Positions 26,538-35,116 of a DNA stretch of 64,000 nucleotides are shown here, piece after piece. Under the pieces are notes generated by a model, which saw only the letters and a list, made by a program, of their open reading frames with translations, was not told where the DNA came from and ran no database searches. The DNA lies in the NCBI RefSeq assembly GCF_039543665.1, contig NZ_BAABKE010000007.1, positions 1-64,000 of the forward strand, written 5' to 3'. This DNA comes from Wohlfahrtiimonas larvae. GTDB lineage: Bacteria; Pseudomonadota; Gammaproteobacteria; Cardiobacteriales; Wohlfahrtiimonadaceae. Position 1 is the stretch's first letter. Each line of letters begins with the position of its first letter. A program made the position numbers and the translations under genes.

Positions 26538-26557
26538 GGTGCTATATTAATAGCACC
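26538..26557 (+). promoter_or_regulatory. Perfect dyad before the Rrf2/suf genes
   Basis: Perfect inverted repeat of 8 bases, GGTGCTAT / ATAGCACC, with a 4-base centre, ending 31 bases before the regulator ATG. It may be the operator of the Rrf2 regulator itself or form an RNA hairpin near its weak ribosome site. It is not followed by a T run, so a terminator is unlikely. Confidence 0.5.
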
Positions 26558-26588
26558 TTATCTTTATGCGGGAAATTGTAAATTTCAA

Positions 26589-27041
26589 ATGTTAAAAATT
26601 ACACGTGAAACAGATTATGCTTTAGTAATCATGACCCATTTAGCGAAGCATGAATTGGCTCAAAGTGCATCACAAATTGCTAGTGATTGTCACCTAAGCC
26701 CAGCATTTACGAGTAAAATTTTAAAAATTCTCACAAAAGAGAAGCTATTAACATCCATTCGCGGTTCACAAGGCGGATATATTCTGGAAAAAAGACCAGA
26801 AGCCATTACGCTTCTTGAAATTATTGTCGCCATTGAAGGCCCTATGTCCATCAATGACTGTGTCAATGATCACTCTTTATGTGAACGATCACATAACTGT
26901 GAACTCACACCACATTGGATATTGATTAATAGAATTCTCCATCGAGAATTTTCCAACATATCCTTAGCATCTCTTGCGGTTATGCCTAAAAAAGATGCCC
27001 TAGGGGAAATTAACATTCCCATTACAAAAGTTACTGTTTAG
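26589..27041 (+). CDS. Rrf2-family regulator of the SUF operon
   Basis: 150-aa winged-helix Rrf2 protein beginning MLKITRETDYALVIMTHLA; DNA-binding helix about 27-50 and wing GSQGGYIL at 59-66. Three cysteines, Cys91, Cys98 and Cys104 (spacing C-X6-C-X5-C), are placed as the Fe-S ligands of IscR/SufR-type sensors. It matches the regulators that precede sufBCDS in xanthomonads and relatives, so it probably senses cluster status and controls the operon and itself. The frame is open 25 codons further upstream, but the family start is ATG 26589. It lies 9 bases before sufB, so it is the first gene of the operon. Confidence 0.88.
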   Translation: MLKITRETDYALVIMTHLAKHELAQSASQIASDCHLSPAFTSKILKILTKEKLLTSIRGSQGGYILEKRPEAITLLEIIVAIEGPMSINDCVNDHSLCERSHNCELTPHWILINRILHREFSNISLASLAVMPKKDALGEINIPITKVTV

Positions 27042-27050
27042 AGAGTTATT

Positions 27051-28499
27051 ATGGAACAAATTCAGAAATTAACTGAGGAAGAGTACGCGTACGGTTTCGT
27101 CACGGACATTCCACAGGAAACCTTGCCACCAGGTTTAGATGAAGATGTGATTCGTAAAATTTCAGCAATGAAAAAAGAACCACAATGGTTATTAGATTAT
27201 CGTTTAAAAGCTTATGCTGCATGGCTTGAAATGGAAATGCCAGATTGGGCACATTTAAAAATTGACCCAATTGATTATCAAGCAATCTCTTACTATTCTG
27301 CACCCAAATCCTTGTCAGAATTACAAGAAGAAGCACCGAAAAGCTTAGATGAGGTGGACCCAGAATTATTGCGCACCTATGAGCGCTTAGGGATTCCTTT
27401 AGAGGAGCAAGAAATTTTAGCTGGTGTTGCGGTGGATGCAGTATTTGACTCTGTTTCAGTTGCCACAAGCTACAAAGGTAAACTACTTGAACAAGGTATT
27501 ATCTTCTGTTCATTCAGTGAAGCTGTTCAAGAATACCCTGATTTAGTACAAAAATATTTAGGTACAGTAGTTTCTTTTAAAGATAACTTCTTTGCTGCAT
27601 TGAATGCTGCCGTATTTACAGATGGTTCATTTGTTTATATTCCTAAGGGCGTTCGCTGCCCAATGGAATTATCCACCTATTTCCGTATTAATGCGGCAAA
27701 TACGGGACAGTTTGAACGCACATTAATTATTGCTGATGATCAAAGCTATGTCTCTTACTTAGAAGGTTGTACTGCACCACAGCGTGATGAAAACCAATTA
27801 CACGCAGCAGTGGTTGAGTTGATCGCGATGGAAGATGCAACCATCAAATATTCAACGGTACAAAACTGGTATCCTGGCGATAAAAACGGCGTTGGCGGTA
27901 TTTATAACTTCGTTACTAAGCGCGGGATCTGTCAAGGCGACCGTTCTAAAATCTCTTGGACACAAGTGGAAACAGGTTCATCCATCACTTGGAAATACCC
28001 AAGCTGTATTTTAAAAGGTGATGATTCAGTGGGTGAATTCTACTCTGTTGCAGTTGCGCGCGATTGCCAGCAAGCAGATACAGGCACAAAGATGATTCAC
28101 ATCGGTAAAAATACACGTTCAACAATTATTTCTAAAGGTATTTCAGCAGGCGTTGCTCAAAATATCTATCGTGGCTTGGTTCGTATCAACCCAAGCGCAA
28201 CAGGTGCACACAACTATTCACAATGTGATTCTATGTTGATGGGTGATCGTTGCGGTGCGCACACCTTCCCTTACATTGATGTGCGTAACTCACAATCCAA
28301 AGTTGAGCATGAAGCATCAACATCTAAAATCTCTGAAGAACAGTTGTTCTACTGTCAACAAAGAGGTTTATCACAAGAAGATGCGATTAGCTTAATTGTT
28401 AACGGATTCTGTAAAGAAGTTTTCCAAGAGTTGCCAATGGAGTTTGCGGTAGAAGCACAGAAACTCATTGAGCTCAAACTCGAAGGCAGCGTTGGTTAA
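27051..28499 (+). CDS. sufB: Fe-S cluster assembly scaffold SufB
   Basis: 482-aa component of the SufBC2D scaffold complex on which Fe-S clusters are built. Recognisable by the long conserved stretches FFAALNAAVFTDGSFVYIPK, GDRCGAHTFPYIDV and HEASTSKISEEQLFYC. The tail CQQRGLSQEDAISLIVNGF is typical. Beta-helix core with the conserved cysteines in the C-terminal half. Begins nine bases after the regulator and is followed by sufC after 25 bases. Confidence 0.97.
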   Translation: MEQIQKLTEEEYAYGFVTDIPQETLPPGLDEDVIRKISAMKKEPQWLLDYRLKAYAAWLEMEMPDWAHLKIDPIDYQAISYYSAPKSLSELQEEAPKSLDEVDPELLRTYERLGIPLEEQEILAGVAVDAVFDSVSVATSYKGKLLEQGIIFCSFSEAVQEYPDLVQKYLGTVVSFKDNFFAALNAAVFTDGSFVYIPKGVRCPMELSTYFRINAANTGQFERTLIIADDQSYVSYLEGCTAPQRDENQLHAAVVELIAMEDATIKYSTVQNWYPGDKNGVGGIYNFVTKRGICQGDRSKISWTQVETGSSITWKYPSCILKGDDSVGEFYSVAVARDCQQADTGTKMIHIGKNTRSTIISKGISAGVAQNIYRGLVRINPSATGAHNYSQCDSMLMGDRCGAHTFPYIDVRNSQSKVEHEASTSKISEEQLFYCQQRGLSQEDAISLIVNGFCKEVFQELPMEFAVEAQKLIELKLEGSVG

Positions 28500-28524
28500 T
28501 TAGATCATTATTGGGAACAAAGCA

Positions 28525-29292
28525 ATGTTAGAAATTAAAAATTTAAAAGTAGCAGTTGAAGATCACGTAATCCTAAAAGGTGTAACTTTAACAATTAACG
28601 ATGGCGAAATTCACGCAATCATGGGACCAAACGGTTCTGGTAAAAGTACGTTAGCCAACATCATCGCAGGTAAAGATGGTTACGATATTTTAGAAGGTGA
28701 AATCCTTTTAGATGGCGTAAATATCTTAGAAATAGATCCTGAAGAACGTGCACATAAAGGCTTATTCTTAGGCTTCCAACATCCTGCTGAATTGCCAGGT
28801 GTTAACAACATGTACTTCTTGAAAAGTGCTATAAACAGCATTCGCAAAGCGCGCGGTCAAGAAGAAATGGATGCACTAGAATTCTACGATTTCTTACAAG
28901 ATCGCATGAAAAAAGTAAAAATGGATCCTGCTTTCTTGAAGCGTTTCGTGAACGAAGGCTTCTCTGGCGGTGAGAAAAAACGTAACGAAATCCTACAAAT
29001 GCTTGTCTTAGAGCCATCAACAGTGATTCTAGATGAAACTGACTCAGGTTTGGACATCGATGCGTTGAAAGTAATCTCTGATGGTATCAATACATTACGT
29101 GATGAAAACCGTTCATTCTTGTTGATTACTCACTACCAACGCTTATTGAACTACGTTTCTCCTGATGTTGTTCACGTTTTAGTGGATGGCGAATTGGTAG
29201 CAACTGGTGATAAATCATTGGCGCTCGACTTAGAAAAAAATGGTTATATATCTTACCGTGGTGACAACGCAGGCGGCTCTCGTAAAGAATAA
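28525..29292 (+). CDS. sufC: Fe-S assembly ATPase SufC
   Basis: 255-aa ABC-type ATPase that drives conformational change of SufB-SufD. Walker A GPNGSGKST at 34-42, SufC-type signature FSGGEKKRNEI, Walker B with DETDSGLDIDAL. Cytosolic, no membrane segment. Gap of 25 bases after sufB and 10 before sufD. Confidence 0.97.
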   Translation: MLEIKNLKVAVEDHVILKGVTLTINDGEIHAIMGPNGSGKSTLANIIAGKDGYDILEGEILLDGVNILEIDPEERAHKGLFLGFQHPAELPGVNNMYFLKSAINSIRKARGQEEMDALEFYDFLQDRMKKVKMDPAFLKRFVNEGFSGGEKKRNEILQMLVLEPSTVILDETDSGLDIDALKVISDGINTLRDENRSFLLITHYQRLLNYVSPDVVHVLVDGELVATGDKSLALDLEKNGYISYRGDNAGGSRKE

Positions 29293-29302
29293 GGAATTCA
29301 AC

Positions 29303-30394
29303 ATGCTACAGACATTAACGGATAAAGTCCGATTAGAACGTTGGAGAGAAACGCCTTTAAAACGAGTTTTATCGACTGAGTGGAAAGGCGAAGTAATTTC
29401 TAATCCACAGTTTATGCCAACACAACACACAATGCCTGAAAAGTGCTTTGTATTAACAGTTGTGAATGGTGAAGTTAATCCACAGTGGTTTGATGAAAGC
29501 TTAGTGCCAGAAGGCGTTTTAGTAACGCTTGAAAAAGGCAAAGTTCAGATCAAAGTGATTCCAAACACTGAAGTTTTAACACCATTTGTAATCTACAACT
29601 ACACAAATTCAAGTGATGCTGCACATACTGCATCTTTGAATGTTGCTGTAGAAGTGGGCGATGAATCTAAATTATCAGTGCTATTTGTAGAAGCTGGTGA
29701 AGGTGAATATGTTTCATTACCAAAAGTTTCCACAAAAGTTGGCAAAGCTGCATCCATGAACTGGTTGAAAATCAGCTTAAACCCTGATCAAGCTTCAAGC
29801 TTCTATGACTTTGAATGTGATCAAGCGGCTGACAGCCACAGCACAATTTTACATTACCAAACAGGTGGTAACGTTGTTCGTTCTGATTTAGTGGTTCATT
29901 TAAAAGGTGAAGAAGCACACACTAACTTCATCGCATTGAACTTAGGTAAAGATCAACAATCACTCGAAAATGTGATGACGCTTCACCACGAAGTGCCACA
30001 TTGTACAAGTGAACAGAACATCAAAAACCTATTAACAGATAAAGCTAATGCTCTGTTTGACGGTATGATTAACGTTCACCAAGATGCACAGAAAACAGAT
30101 GCCAACCAGCTCACTCGCTCAATCTTATTGAGTGACAAAGCACGTGCAATGACGATTCCTCGCTTAGAAATCTATGCCGATGATGTTCGTTGTACACATG
30201 GTGCAACTGTAGGTTTCTTGGAACCTGAATCACTCTTTTACCTACGTTCGCGTGGTATTGAGTTACCTGAAGCACAAGCAATGCTTTTATTATCTTATAC
30301 CGCTGAATTCTTAGGAATGATCGACAATGAGATCGTAAAAGATTGGATGCTTCATCAATTAGAAAATGACTTAACACGCGTTCGCCCTGCTTAA
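29303..30394 (+). CDS. sufD: Fe-S assembly protein SufD
   Basis: 363-aa paralogue of SufB and third member of the SufBCD scaffold. Typical C-terminal stretch IYADDVRCTHGATVG followed by LFYLRSRGI. ATG 29303 has AAGGAA 8 bases upstream; the longer open frame overlapping sufC is rejected. Operon position between sufC and sufS. Confidence 0.95.
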   Translation: MLQTLTDKVRLERWRETPLKRVLSTEWKGEVISNPQFMPTQHTMPEKCFVLTVVNGEVNPQWFDESLVPEGVLVTLEKGKVQIKVIPNTEVLTPFVIYNYTNSSDAAHTASLNVAVEVGDESKLSVLFVEAGEGEYVSLPKVSTKVGKAASMNWLKISLNPDQASSFYDFECDQAADSHSTILHYQTGGNVVRSDLVVHLKGEEAHTNFIALNLGKDQQSLENVMTLHHEVPHCTSEQNIKNLLTDKANALFDGMINVHQDAQKTDANQLTRSILLSDKARAMTIPRLEIYADDVRCTHGATVGFLEPESLFYLRSRGIELPEAQAMLLLSYTAEFLGMIDNEIVKDWMLHQLENDLTRVRPA

Positions 30395-30408
30395 TTAAAG
30401 GATTTCTC

Positions 30409-31626
30409 ATGTCAAAGATCGACACAATTCGCCAAGCCTTCCCTATTTTAAATGAAACTGTTCATGGTAAACCATTAGCGTTTTTAGATACGGGTGCCTC
30501 GGCACAAAAGCCGTTGTGTGTGATCAATGCAGAGAAAGAAGTGTATGAAAAGTACTACGCCAACATTCATCGTGGCGTGTACTTTTTCAGTCAAGAATCC
30601 ACAGAGCGTTACGAGAATGTTCGTAAAGTTGTGTGCGAGCTAATTGGCAGTCATGACCCGCGTGAAATTATTTTCACAAAAGGCACAACAGAAAGCATTA
30701 ACCTCGTTGCTCACAGCTTGGGCAACTTGTTATTGGATCGTGGTGATCGTGTGATGATCACAGAAATGGAACATCACGCGAACATCGTACCTTGGCAGAT
30801 GATTTGCCAAGCAAAAGGTTCACAACTCATCGTTGTACCAGTATTGGATGATGGTAGCTTGGATATGGATTTCCTCCATGCTAACTTGGATTCCACAGTT
30901 AAAATCGTCGCAGTAACACAGATTTCCAATGCACTTGGTACAGTCAATGACATTGCAGCAATCACTCAAAAAGCTCACGAAGTGGGTGCAAAAATTTTAG
31001 TGGATGGCGCGCAAGGTGTTGTTCATGAGCCATTGAATGTGAAAGACTTGGATATCGATTTCTACGTTTTCTCAGCTCATAAATTATATGGCCCCACTGG
31101 CGTTGGCGTGTTGTATGGCAAAAAAGAGTTATTAAATGCTATGCCGCCGTACCAAACTGGTGGCGATATGATCGATGAAGTAACATTTGATAAAACAACA
31201 TTTGCACCATTACCCAATAAATTTGAAGCAGGCACACCAAATATTGCAGGCGTGATTGCTTTTGAAACAGCCATTCGCTTTGTGCAAGAAGTTGGCTTTG
31301 ATTACATCGTTGAACACGAAAAAGAATTATTGGACTACGCAACAGCTGAATTATCAAAATTGCCTGAAGTGCGTTTGATCGGTACAGCTAAAAACAAAGT
31401 TGGCGTAATTTCATTTGTGGTTAAAGGCGTTCATCCACATGATATCGGCACAATGCTCGATCATTTCGGCGTTGCGATTCGTGTTGGCCATCACTGCGCA
31501 CAACCAATCATGAAACGCTTTGGTGTTCCTGCAACTGCGCGTGTTTCATTTGGCATGTACAACACTAAAGCCGAAGTTGATCAATTGATCGATGGCTTAA
31601 AGAAAATCATTGAGATGTTTAGCTAA
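30409..31626 (+). CDS. sufS: Cysteine desulfurase SufS
   Basis: 405-aa PLP enzyme that takes sulfur from cysteine for cluster assembly. PLP lysine Lys225 in SAHKLYGPTG; catalytic Cys363 in RVGHHCAQP, the group II (SufS) arrangement. Normally works with SufE or SufU as sulfur acceptor; neither gene, nor sufA, is next to it, so they must lie elsewhere or be replaced. AAGGA precedes the ATG. Last gene of the operon, with a terminator at 31652-31678. Confidence 0.96.
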   Translation: MSKIDTIRQAFPILNETVHGKPLAFLDTGASAQKPLCVINAEKEVYEKYYANIHRGVYFFSQESTERYENVRKVVCELIGSHDPREIIFTKGTTESINLVAHSLGNLLLDRGDRVMITEMEHHANIVPWQMICQAKGSQLIVVPVLDDGSLDMDFLHANLDSTVKIVAVTQISNALGTVNDIAAITQKAHEVGAKILVDGAQGVVHEPLNVKDLDIDFYVFSAHKLYGPTGVGVLYGKKELLNAMPPYQTGGDMIDEVTFDKTTFAPLPNKFEAGTPNIAGVIAFETAIRFVQEVGFDYIVEHEKELLDYATAELSKLPEVRLIGTAKNKVGVISFVVKGVHPHDIGTMLDHFGVAIRVGHHCAQPIMKRFGVPATARVSFGMYNTKAEVDQLIDGLKKIIEMFS

Positions 31627-31651
31627 ACATCTGCAACAATCCCAAAAACTA

Positions 31652-31678
31652 AAAACCCCAAGCATTGATTGGGGTTTT
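31652..31678. terminator. Terminator of the suf operon
   Basis: Ten-base stem 31652-31661 / 31669-31678 with a seven-base loop, flanked by A and T runs. Lies between convergent sufS and the caspase-like gene. Confidence 0.82.
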
Positions 31679-31689
31679 GAATTCTATAT

Positions 31690-33141
31690 TTAACTAAGTA
31701 ACTGCTCAATTTTTTTAATAATATCTTTATTAATAATTTCTGATAAATCAGTTAGTGAATTAAGGTTAATATCTTTTAATGGCATAGCATACTGCAACCA
31801 TTCTAAGCATTTAGGATTATCTGCATTATTCCATCCATTGATTACTAACTCTTCAATACAATAAAAAATTATGACTTCTTTCTTAGAAGATAATAATGCC
31901 ATACTTACAGCATAATGTTGTAAATTTGGAAATTCTATTTTAGGTGTAAATGTAAACTTAAAGAAAATGTTCTCAATTTCTAATAATGATTTTATACCTG
32001 AAACTCTTGATTTTTTAACTTTAACATCTTGTAGTTCATACATATCACCAGCAGCATAACTAAGTTGATAAAAAGGGTGATATGGTTTTTCAACATATTG
32101 CTGTTCAGTAGCCGTATATTCTTCATATTCTACACGTGCCAAAAAACTTCTTTTCTTTACATCAGGTGTATTTAGCCATCTACCGATAGCAGATGAATTA
32201 AAAGGAATTCTATTATAAGGATTCATGGTTATGTCAAATAATTGAGATAAATCATCTGAAAATTCTAATTTTTCTAATAAGCTAACGAGAAAATTAAGCT
32301 TTTCAACGCCTAGAATCTCATTACAATATTCTGAAGCATCATTAAGTACACGACTAATTAATTCTGTACATGGTAAATTCTCATCCAATTTACTTTCTAC
32401 AGATAATCTAGAATCATCTAATAAAATTTGCTTAGGAACCTCCAAATCACTAAATAAATATGCCATGTGAGCCCCTTGAGTCACAAATATCGGTGTATGA
32501 GATAGGCTATTTTGAGCATAATCAGAAACATAATCAATTATTGCTTTATACGTAATAGCATTAGTATCTGCATGATTTCTTATCGCCTCAAAAAATAATT
32601 GAGTAAATAAACTGTACCTTTTTGTAGCATGTGATACTTCTGTATTCCGAGATGAAAACATAAAATAAATTTCATTAAATGATTTTCTCTGTTTCTCTTC
32701 TATCGTTTTATAAAAGCTATCATCAATGTCTTTTATGTAATGTTCACCGGAATAACAAGCATCAATAATTTTTACAGCAACACTTGGCTCTAAAATTTTT
32801 AAATATTCGTCCATATCTTGACTAGAAATTGTAGTGCTTTTCAATATAGAGGTATCTGTAGTCTTAAAGCAGAAATAGAATTCATTCCCTTGTCTATAAC
32901 CATGACCACTAAAATAAAATACAACTTGTTCAACTTCTTCATCTTTATACTTTTCTATAAATTCTATAATTTTGTCACGTGCTGATGAAGCTGTGTCATC
33001 AAGTGATACCAAAATATCTGAAAATTCACCAGATGATTGCAACAAACTATTCATCATCTGTAAATCATACTTACATGCCTCTAATCTATTCTTAGGATTC
33101 TCATATTCACTCACACCAAACAATAATGCTAATTTTCTCAT
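31690..33141 (-). CDS. Caspase-like (peptidase C14) protein with unknown C-terminal domain
   Basis: 483 aa. The N-terminal caspase-fold domain (about 1-235) begins KLALLFGVSEYENPKNRLE; catalytic His80 is in YFSGHGYRQ and Cys129 in IIDACYSGEH, both preceded by the usual hydrophobic strands, and FSSRNTEVSHA follows at about 162-172. The C-terminal half (about 240-483) matches nothing that I recognise; it has no membrane segment. Bacterial caspase-like proteases often act in regulated proteolysis, cell death or phage defence, sometimes with a target or sensor gene nearby; no such partner is evident here. Two sampled 60-base lines hold 18 G+C, below the neighbours, so recent acquisition is likely. 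AGGTG precedes the ATG. Confidence 0.85.
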   Translation of the reverse strand: MRKLALLFGVSEYENPKNRLEACKYDLQMMNSLLQSSGEFSDILVSLDDTASSARDKIIEFIEKYKDEEVEQVVFYFSGHGYRQGNEFYFCFKTTDTSILKSTTISSQDMDEYLKILEPSVAVKIIDACYSGEHYIKDIDDSFYKTIEEKQRKSFNEIYFMFSSRNTEVSHATKRYSLFTQLFFEAIRNHADTNAITYKAIIDYVSDYAQNSLSHTPIFVTQGAHMAYLFSDLEVPKQILLDDSRLSVESKLDENLPCTELISRVLNDASEYCNEILGVEKLNFLVSLLEKLEFSDDLSQLFDITMNPYNRIPFNSSAIGRWLNTPDVKKRSFLARVEYEEYTATEQQYVEKPYHPFYQLSYAAGDMYELQDVKVKKSRVSGIKSLLEIENIFFKFTFTPKIEFPNLQHYAVSMALLSSKKEVIIFYCIEELVINGWNNADNPKCLEWLQYAMPLKDINLNSLTDLSEIINKDIIKKIEQLLS

Positions 33142-33197
33142 TTTTCACCTGTATAAATATATTGTTATCCATTATGCCATTAATTATCTGCCAGAAC

Positions 33198-33221
33198 ATT
33201 TCTACTCAGCTCAGTAGAAAT
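33198..33221. promoter_or_regulatory. Dyad element in the caspase/EamA divergent gap
   Basis: Perfect inverted repeat of 9 bases (ATTTCTACT / AGTAGAAAT) around the 6-base centre CAGCTC. It lies between the two divergent genes, just upstream of the EamA -35. Length and symmetry suit a repressor or activator operator; no T run for a terminator. Confidence 0.5.
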
Positions 33222-33228
33222 TTTATTA

Positions 33229-33257
33229 CTGACCACTCAAGCATTCGCTCGTATAAT
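33229..33257 (+). promoter_or_regulatory. Candidate promoter of the EamA gene at 33291
   Basis: CTGACC (33229-33234), 17-base spacer, perfect TATAAT (33252-33257), 33 bases before the ATG. Confidence 0.5.
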
Positions 33258-33290
33258 GAATTCATTCAATCTATTCGTTGAGCGCTCGCT

Positions 33291-34241
33291 ATGACAACCC
33301 CACTCAAAAATGCCAAACTTGGCTTTATTCTGTCCGTTTTTACCGCATTTATCTGGGGAAATGTGCCAATCGCCCTCAAAGAAATGATGCAAGTACTCGA
33401 TGCGCCAACCTTGGTTTGGTATCGTTTTTTGATCGCATTTCTGATTCTATTACCAATTTTAGCGGTCAAAAAAGATCTACCCTTTCGTAAAATTCAGAAA
33501 AACCCAAAATTTCTAATTTTATTATCCATATTAACGCTCGGCATCATTGGTAACTTTATATTACTGAGTAAATCCCTCGTTTATACAACGCCAACTGTTG
33601 TACAGATCGTGATTCAGCTCTCCAGCGTTGGCTTATTGTTTGCAGGCGTGATCGTATTTAAAGAGCGATTATCCCGCACGCAATTACTTGGTGTAATCAT
33701 TTTAATGATTGGCTTATTGCTATTCTTCAATACAAACTTGATCGAAATGATTTCATCATTCAATGATTATTCTTTGGGCGTAGTTTTAGCATTATTGGGT
33801 GCATTATCTTGGGTATTTTTCGCTTTGGCACAAAAAGTTGCCTTACGCGATTTCAGTTCACTACAAATCCTATTGATCCTCAATGGCATTGGCATGATCT
33901 TTTTATTGCCATTTGTGAACTTTTCAGCAGTATTAACCTTATCCACAGCAAAGTTAATGATCCTCGCTTATTGCGGTTTAAATACAGTGTTAGGTTATGG
34001 TGCTTTAGCTGAAGCAATGCGCCTTTGGGAAGTATCAAAAGTGAGCGCAATGATCACATTTACACCATTATTCACATTGGCTTTCTCATTAGTATTTGCG
34101 GCAATGTGGCCAACGGTATTCGAGCACCCAAGCTTAAATTTCTTAGGTTATATTGGTGTATTCACAGTGGTATTTGGCGCTATGTTTATGGTGATCGGTG
34201 AAACATTGATCCGATCACTCACACAAAAACGCGCAAAATAA
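33291..34241 (+). CDS. EamA-family (DMT) transporter
   Basis: 316 aa with ten hydrophobic helices in two EamA repeats (about 12-150 and 162-305), the RhaT/EamA drug-metabolite transporter plan. Motifs such as VFTAFIWGNVPIALKE at the start of repeat one and LLGALSWVFFALAQKV at the start of repeat two. Substrate cannot be read. Convergent with the esterase gene (14-base gap) and divergent from the caspase gene. The ribosome site is weak. Confidence 0.88.
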   Translation: MTTPLKNAKLGFILSVFTAFIWGNVPIALKEMMQVLDAPTLVWYRFLIAFLILLPILAVKKDLPFRKIQKNPKFLILLSILTLGIIGNFILLSKSLVYTTPTVVQIVIQLSSVGLLFAGVIVFKERLSRTQLLGVIILMIGLLLFFNTNLIEMISSFNDYSLGVVLALLGALSWVFFALAQKVALRDFSSLQILLILNGIGMIFLLPFVNFSAVLTLSTAKLMILAYCGLNTVLGYGALAEAMRLWEVSKVSAMITFTPLFTLAFSLVFAAMWPTVFEHPSLNFLGYIGVFTVVFGAMFMVIGETLIRSLTQKRAK

Positions 34242-34255
34242 TGATGTTAAAAATA

Positions 34256-34996
34256 TTATTGATTCGCTTCAATGAATGCGATGGCTTCTTCCACAATCAA
34301 TGGCAAATCATTATCTAGCGTTGCCACATGATAACTGTCAGGCAAAGCCACCAATTTCTTATTAGTGCTACTGATGCGATCTAAAATCTCTTGTGAATTG
34401 CTTGGTGGCACAACATGATCAATATTCGATGAGAAAATCAACGTTGGCATTGTGATCTTCGGTAAATCCACACGAACCATAGCCATTAATGCCACAATAT
34501 CGCCCATCGATTTAATCGGCGTTCTTTCGTAAGCCAATTCGATCACATCGGGCTTTTTAATATCTGAACCAATCCCTGCAATGAACTCTTCCTTGCCATA
34601 TTGTGCATCATAAATCTCTTTCAAAGCAGGCATATCAATCGCCGCATTGATCGGCATAATGCCCAACAATTCAGGATGATTTTCACCCAAATAACATGTC
34701 AAAGCGCCACCCATTGATAAACCCAAAACAAAGATCTTCTTCGCATGCTTTTTCAATTCAACCAAGGCAGATTCCACATCATTGATCCAATCTTTATAGC
34801 TCGCTTTTGCCATATCTTCTGGCGTTGTACCATGCCCTGTTAAACGTGGTGCTAAAACTGTATAACCTGCTTTCGCCAATGCTTCGCCCACTAAAGACAT
34901 ACTTTGCGTTGTGCCTGTGAAACCATGAATCACTAAAATTCCAATATCATTCCCTTGATAAAAAAATGGTTCTGCATTTTTCAAAACATTTGGCAT
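34256..34996 (-). CDS. Alpha/beta hydrolase, carboxylesterase family
   Basis: 246 aa, size of Est30-type carboxylesterases and monoacylglycerol lipases. Oxyanion stretch VIHGFTGTT near residue 23, nucleophile Ser94 in GLSMGG, then Asp in SSNIDHVVPP (about 193) and His in DSYHVATLD (about 223), giving a full triad. ATG 34996 has TTGAGGAA upstream; the frame could begin six codons earlier at a TTG that lies in this ribosome site. No signal peptide, so cytosolic. Natural substrate unknown; short-chain esters or monoacylglycerols are likely from family. Confidence 0.87.
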   Translation of the reverse strand: MPNVLKNAEPFFYQGNDIGILVIHGFTGTTQSMSLVGEALAKAGYTVLAPRLTGHGTTPEDMAKASYKDWINDVESALVELKKHAKKIFVLGLSMGGALTCYLGENHPELLGIMPINAAIDMPALKEIYDAQYGKEEFIAGIGSDIKKPDVIELAYERTPIKSMGDIVALMAMVRVDLPKITMPTLIFSSNIDHVVPPSNSQEILDRISSTNKKLVALPDSYHVATLDNDLPLIVEEAIAFIEANQ

Positions 34997-35116
34997 AATT
35001 AGTTCCTCAATCAATTATTAAGAACCTTCCATCTTACACATAGACAAACCAATCTGCTAATAAACCGCTATACTAAACTAGTTAATTTCAATGATCATAT
35101 TTCACTAGGATATTTC

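Noticed and set aside
26597..26612. Second parS-like sequence (CACGTGAAACA half) at the start of the Rrf2 gene
   Set aside because: Only 13 of 16 positions match and it encodes the conserved KITRETDYA stretch, so the resemblance is explained by the protein.
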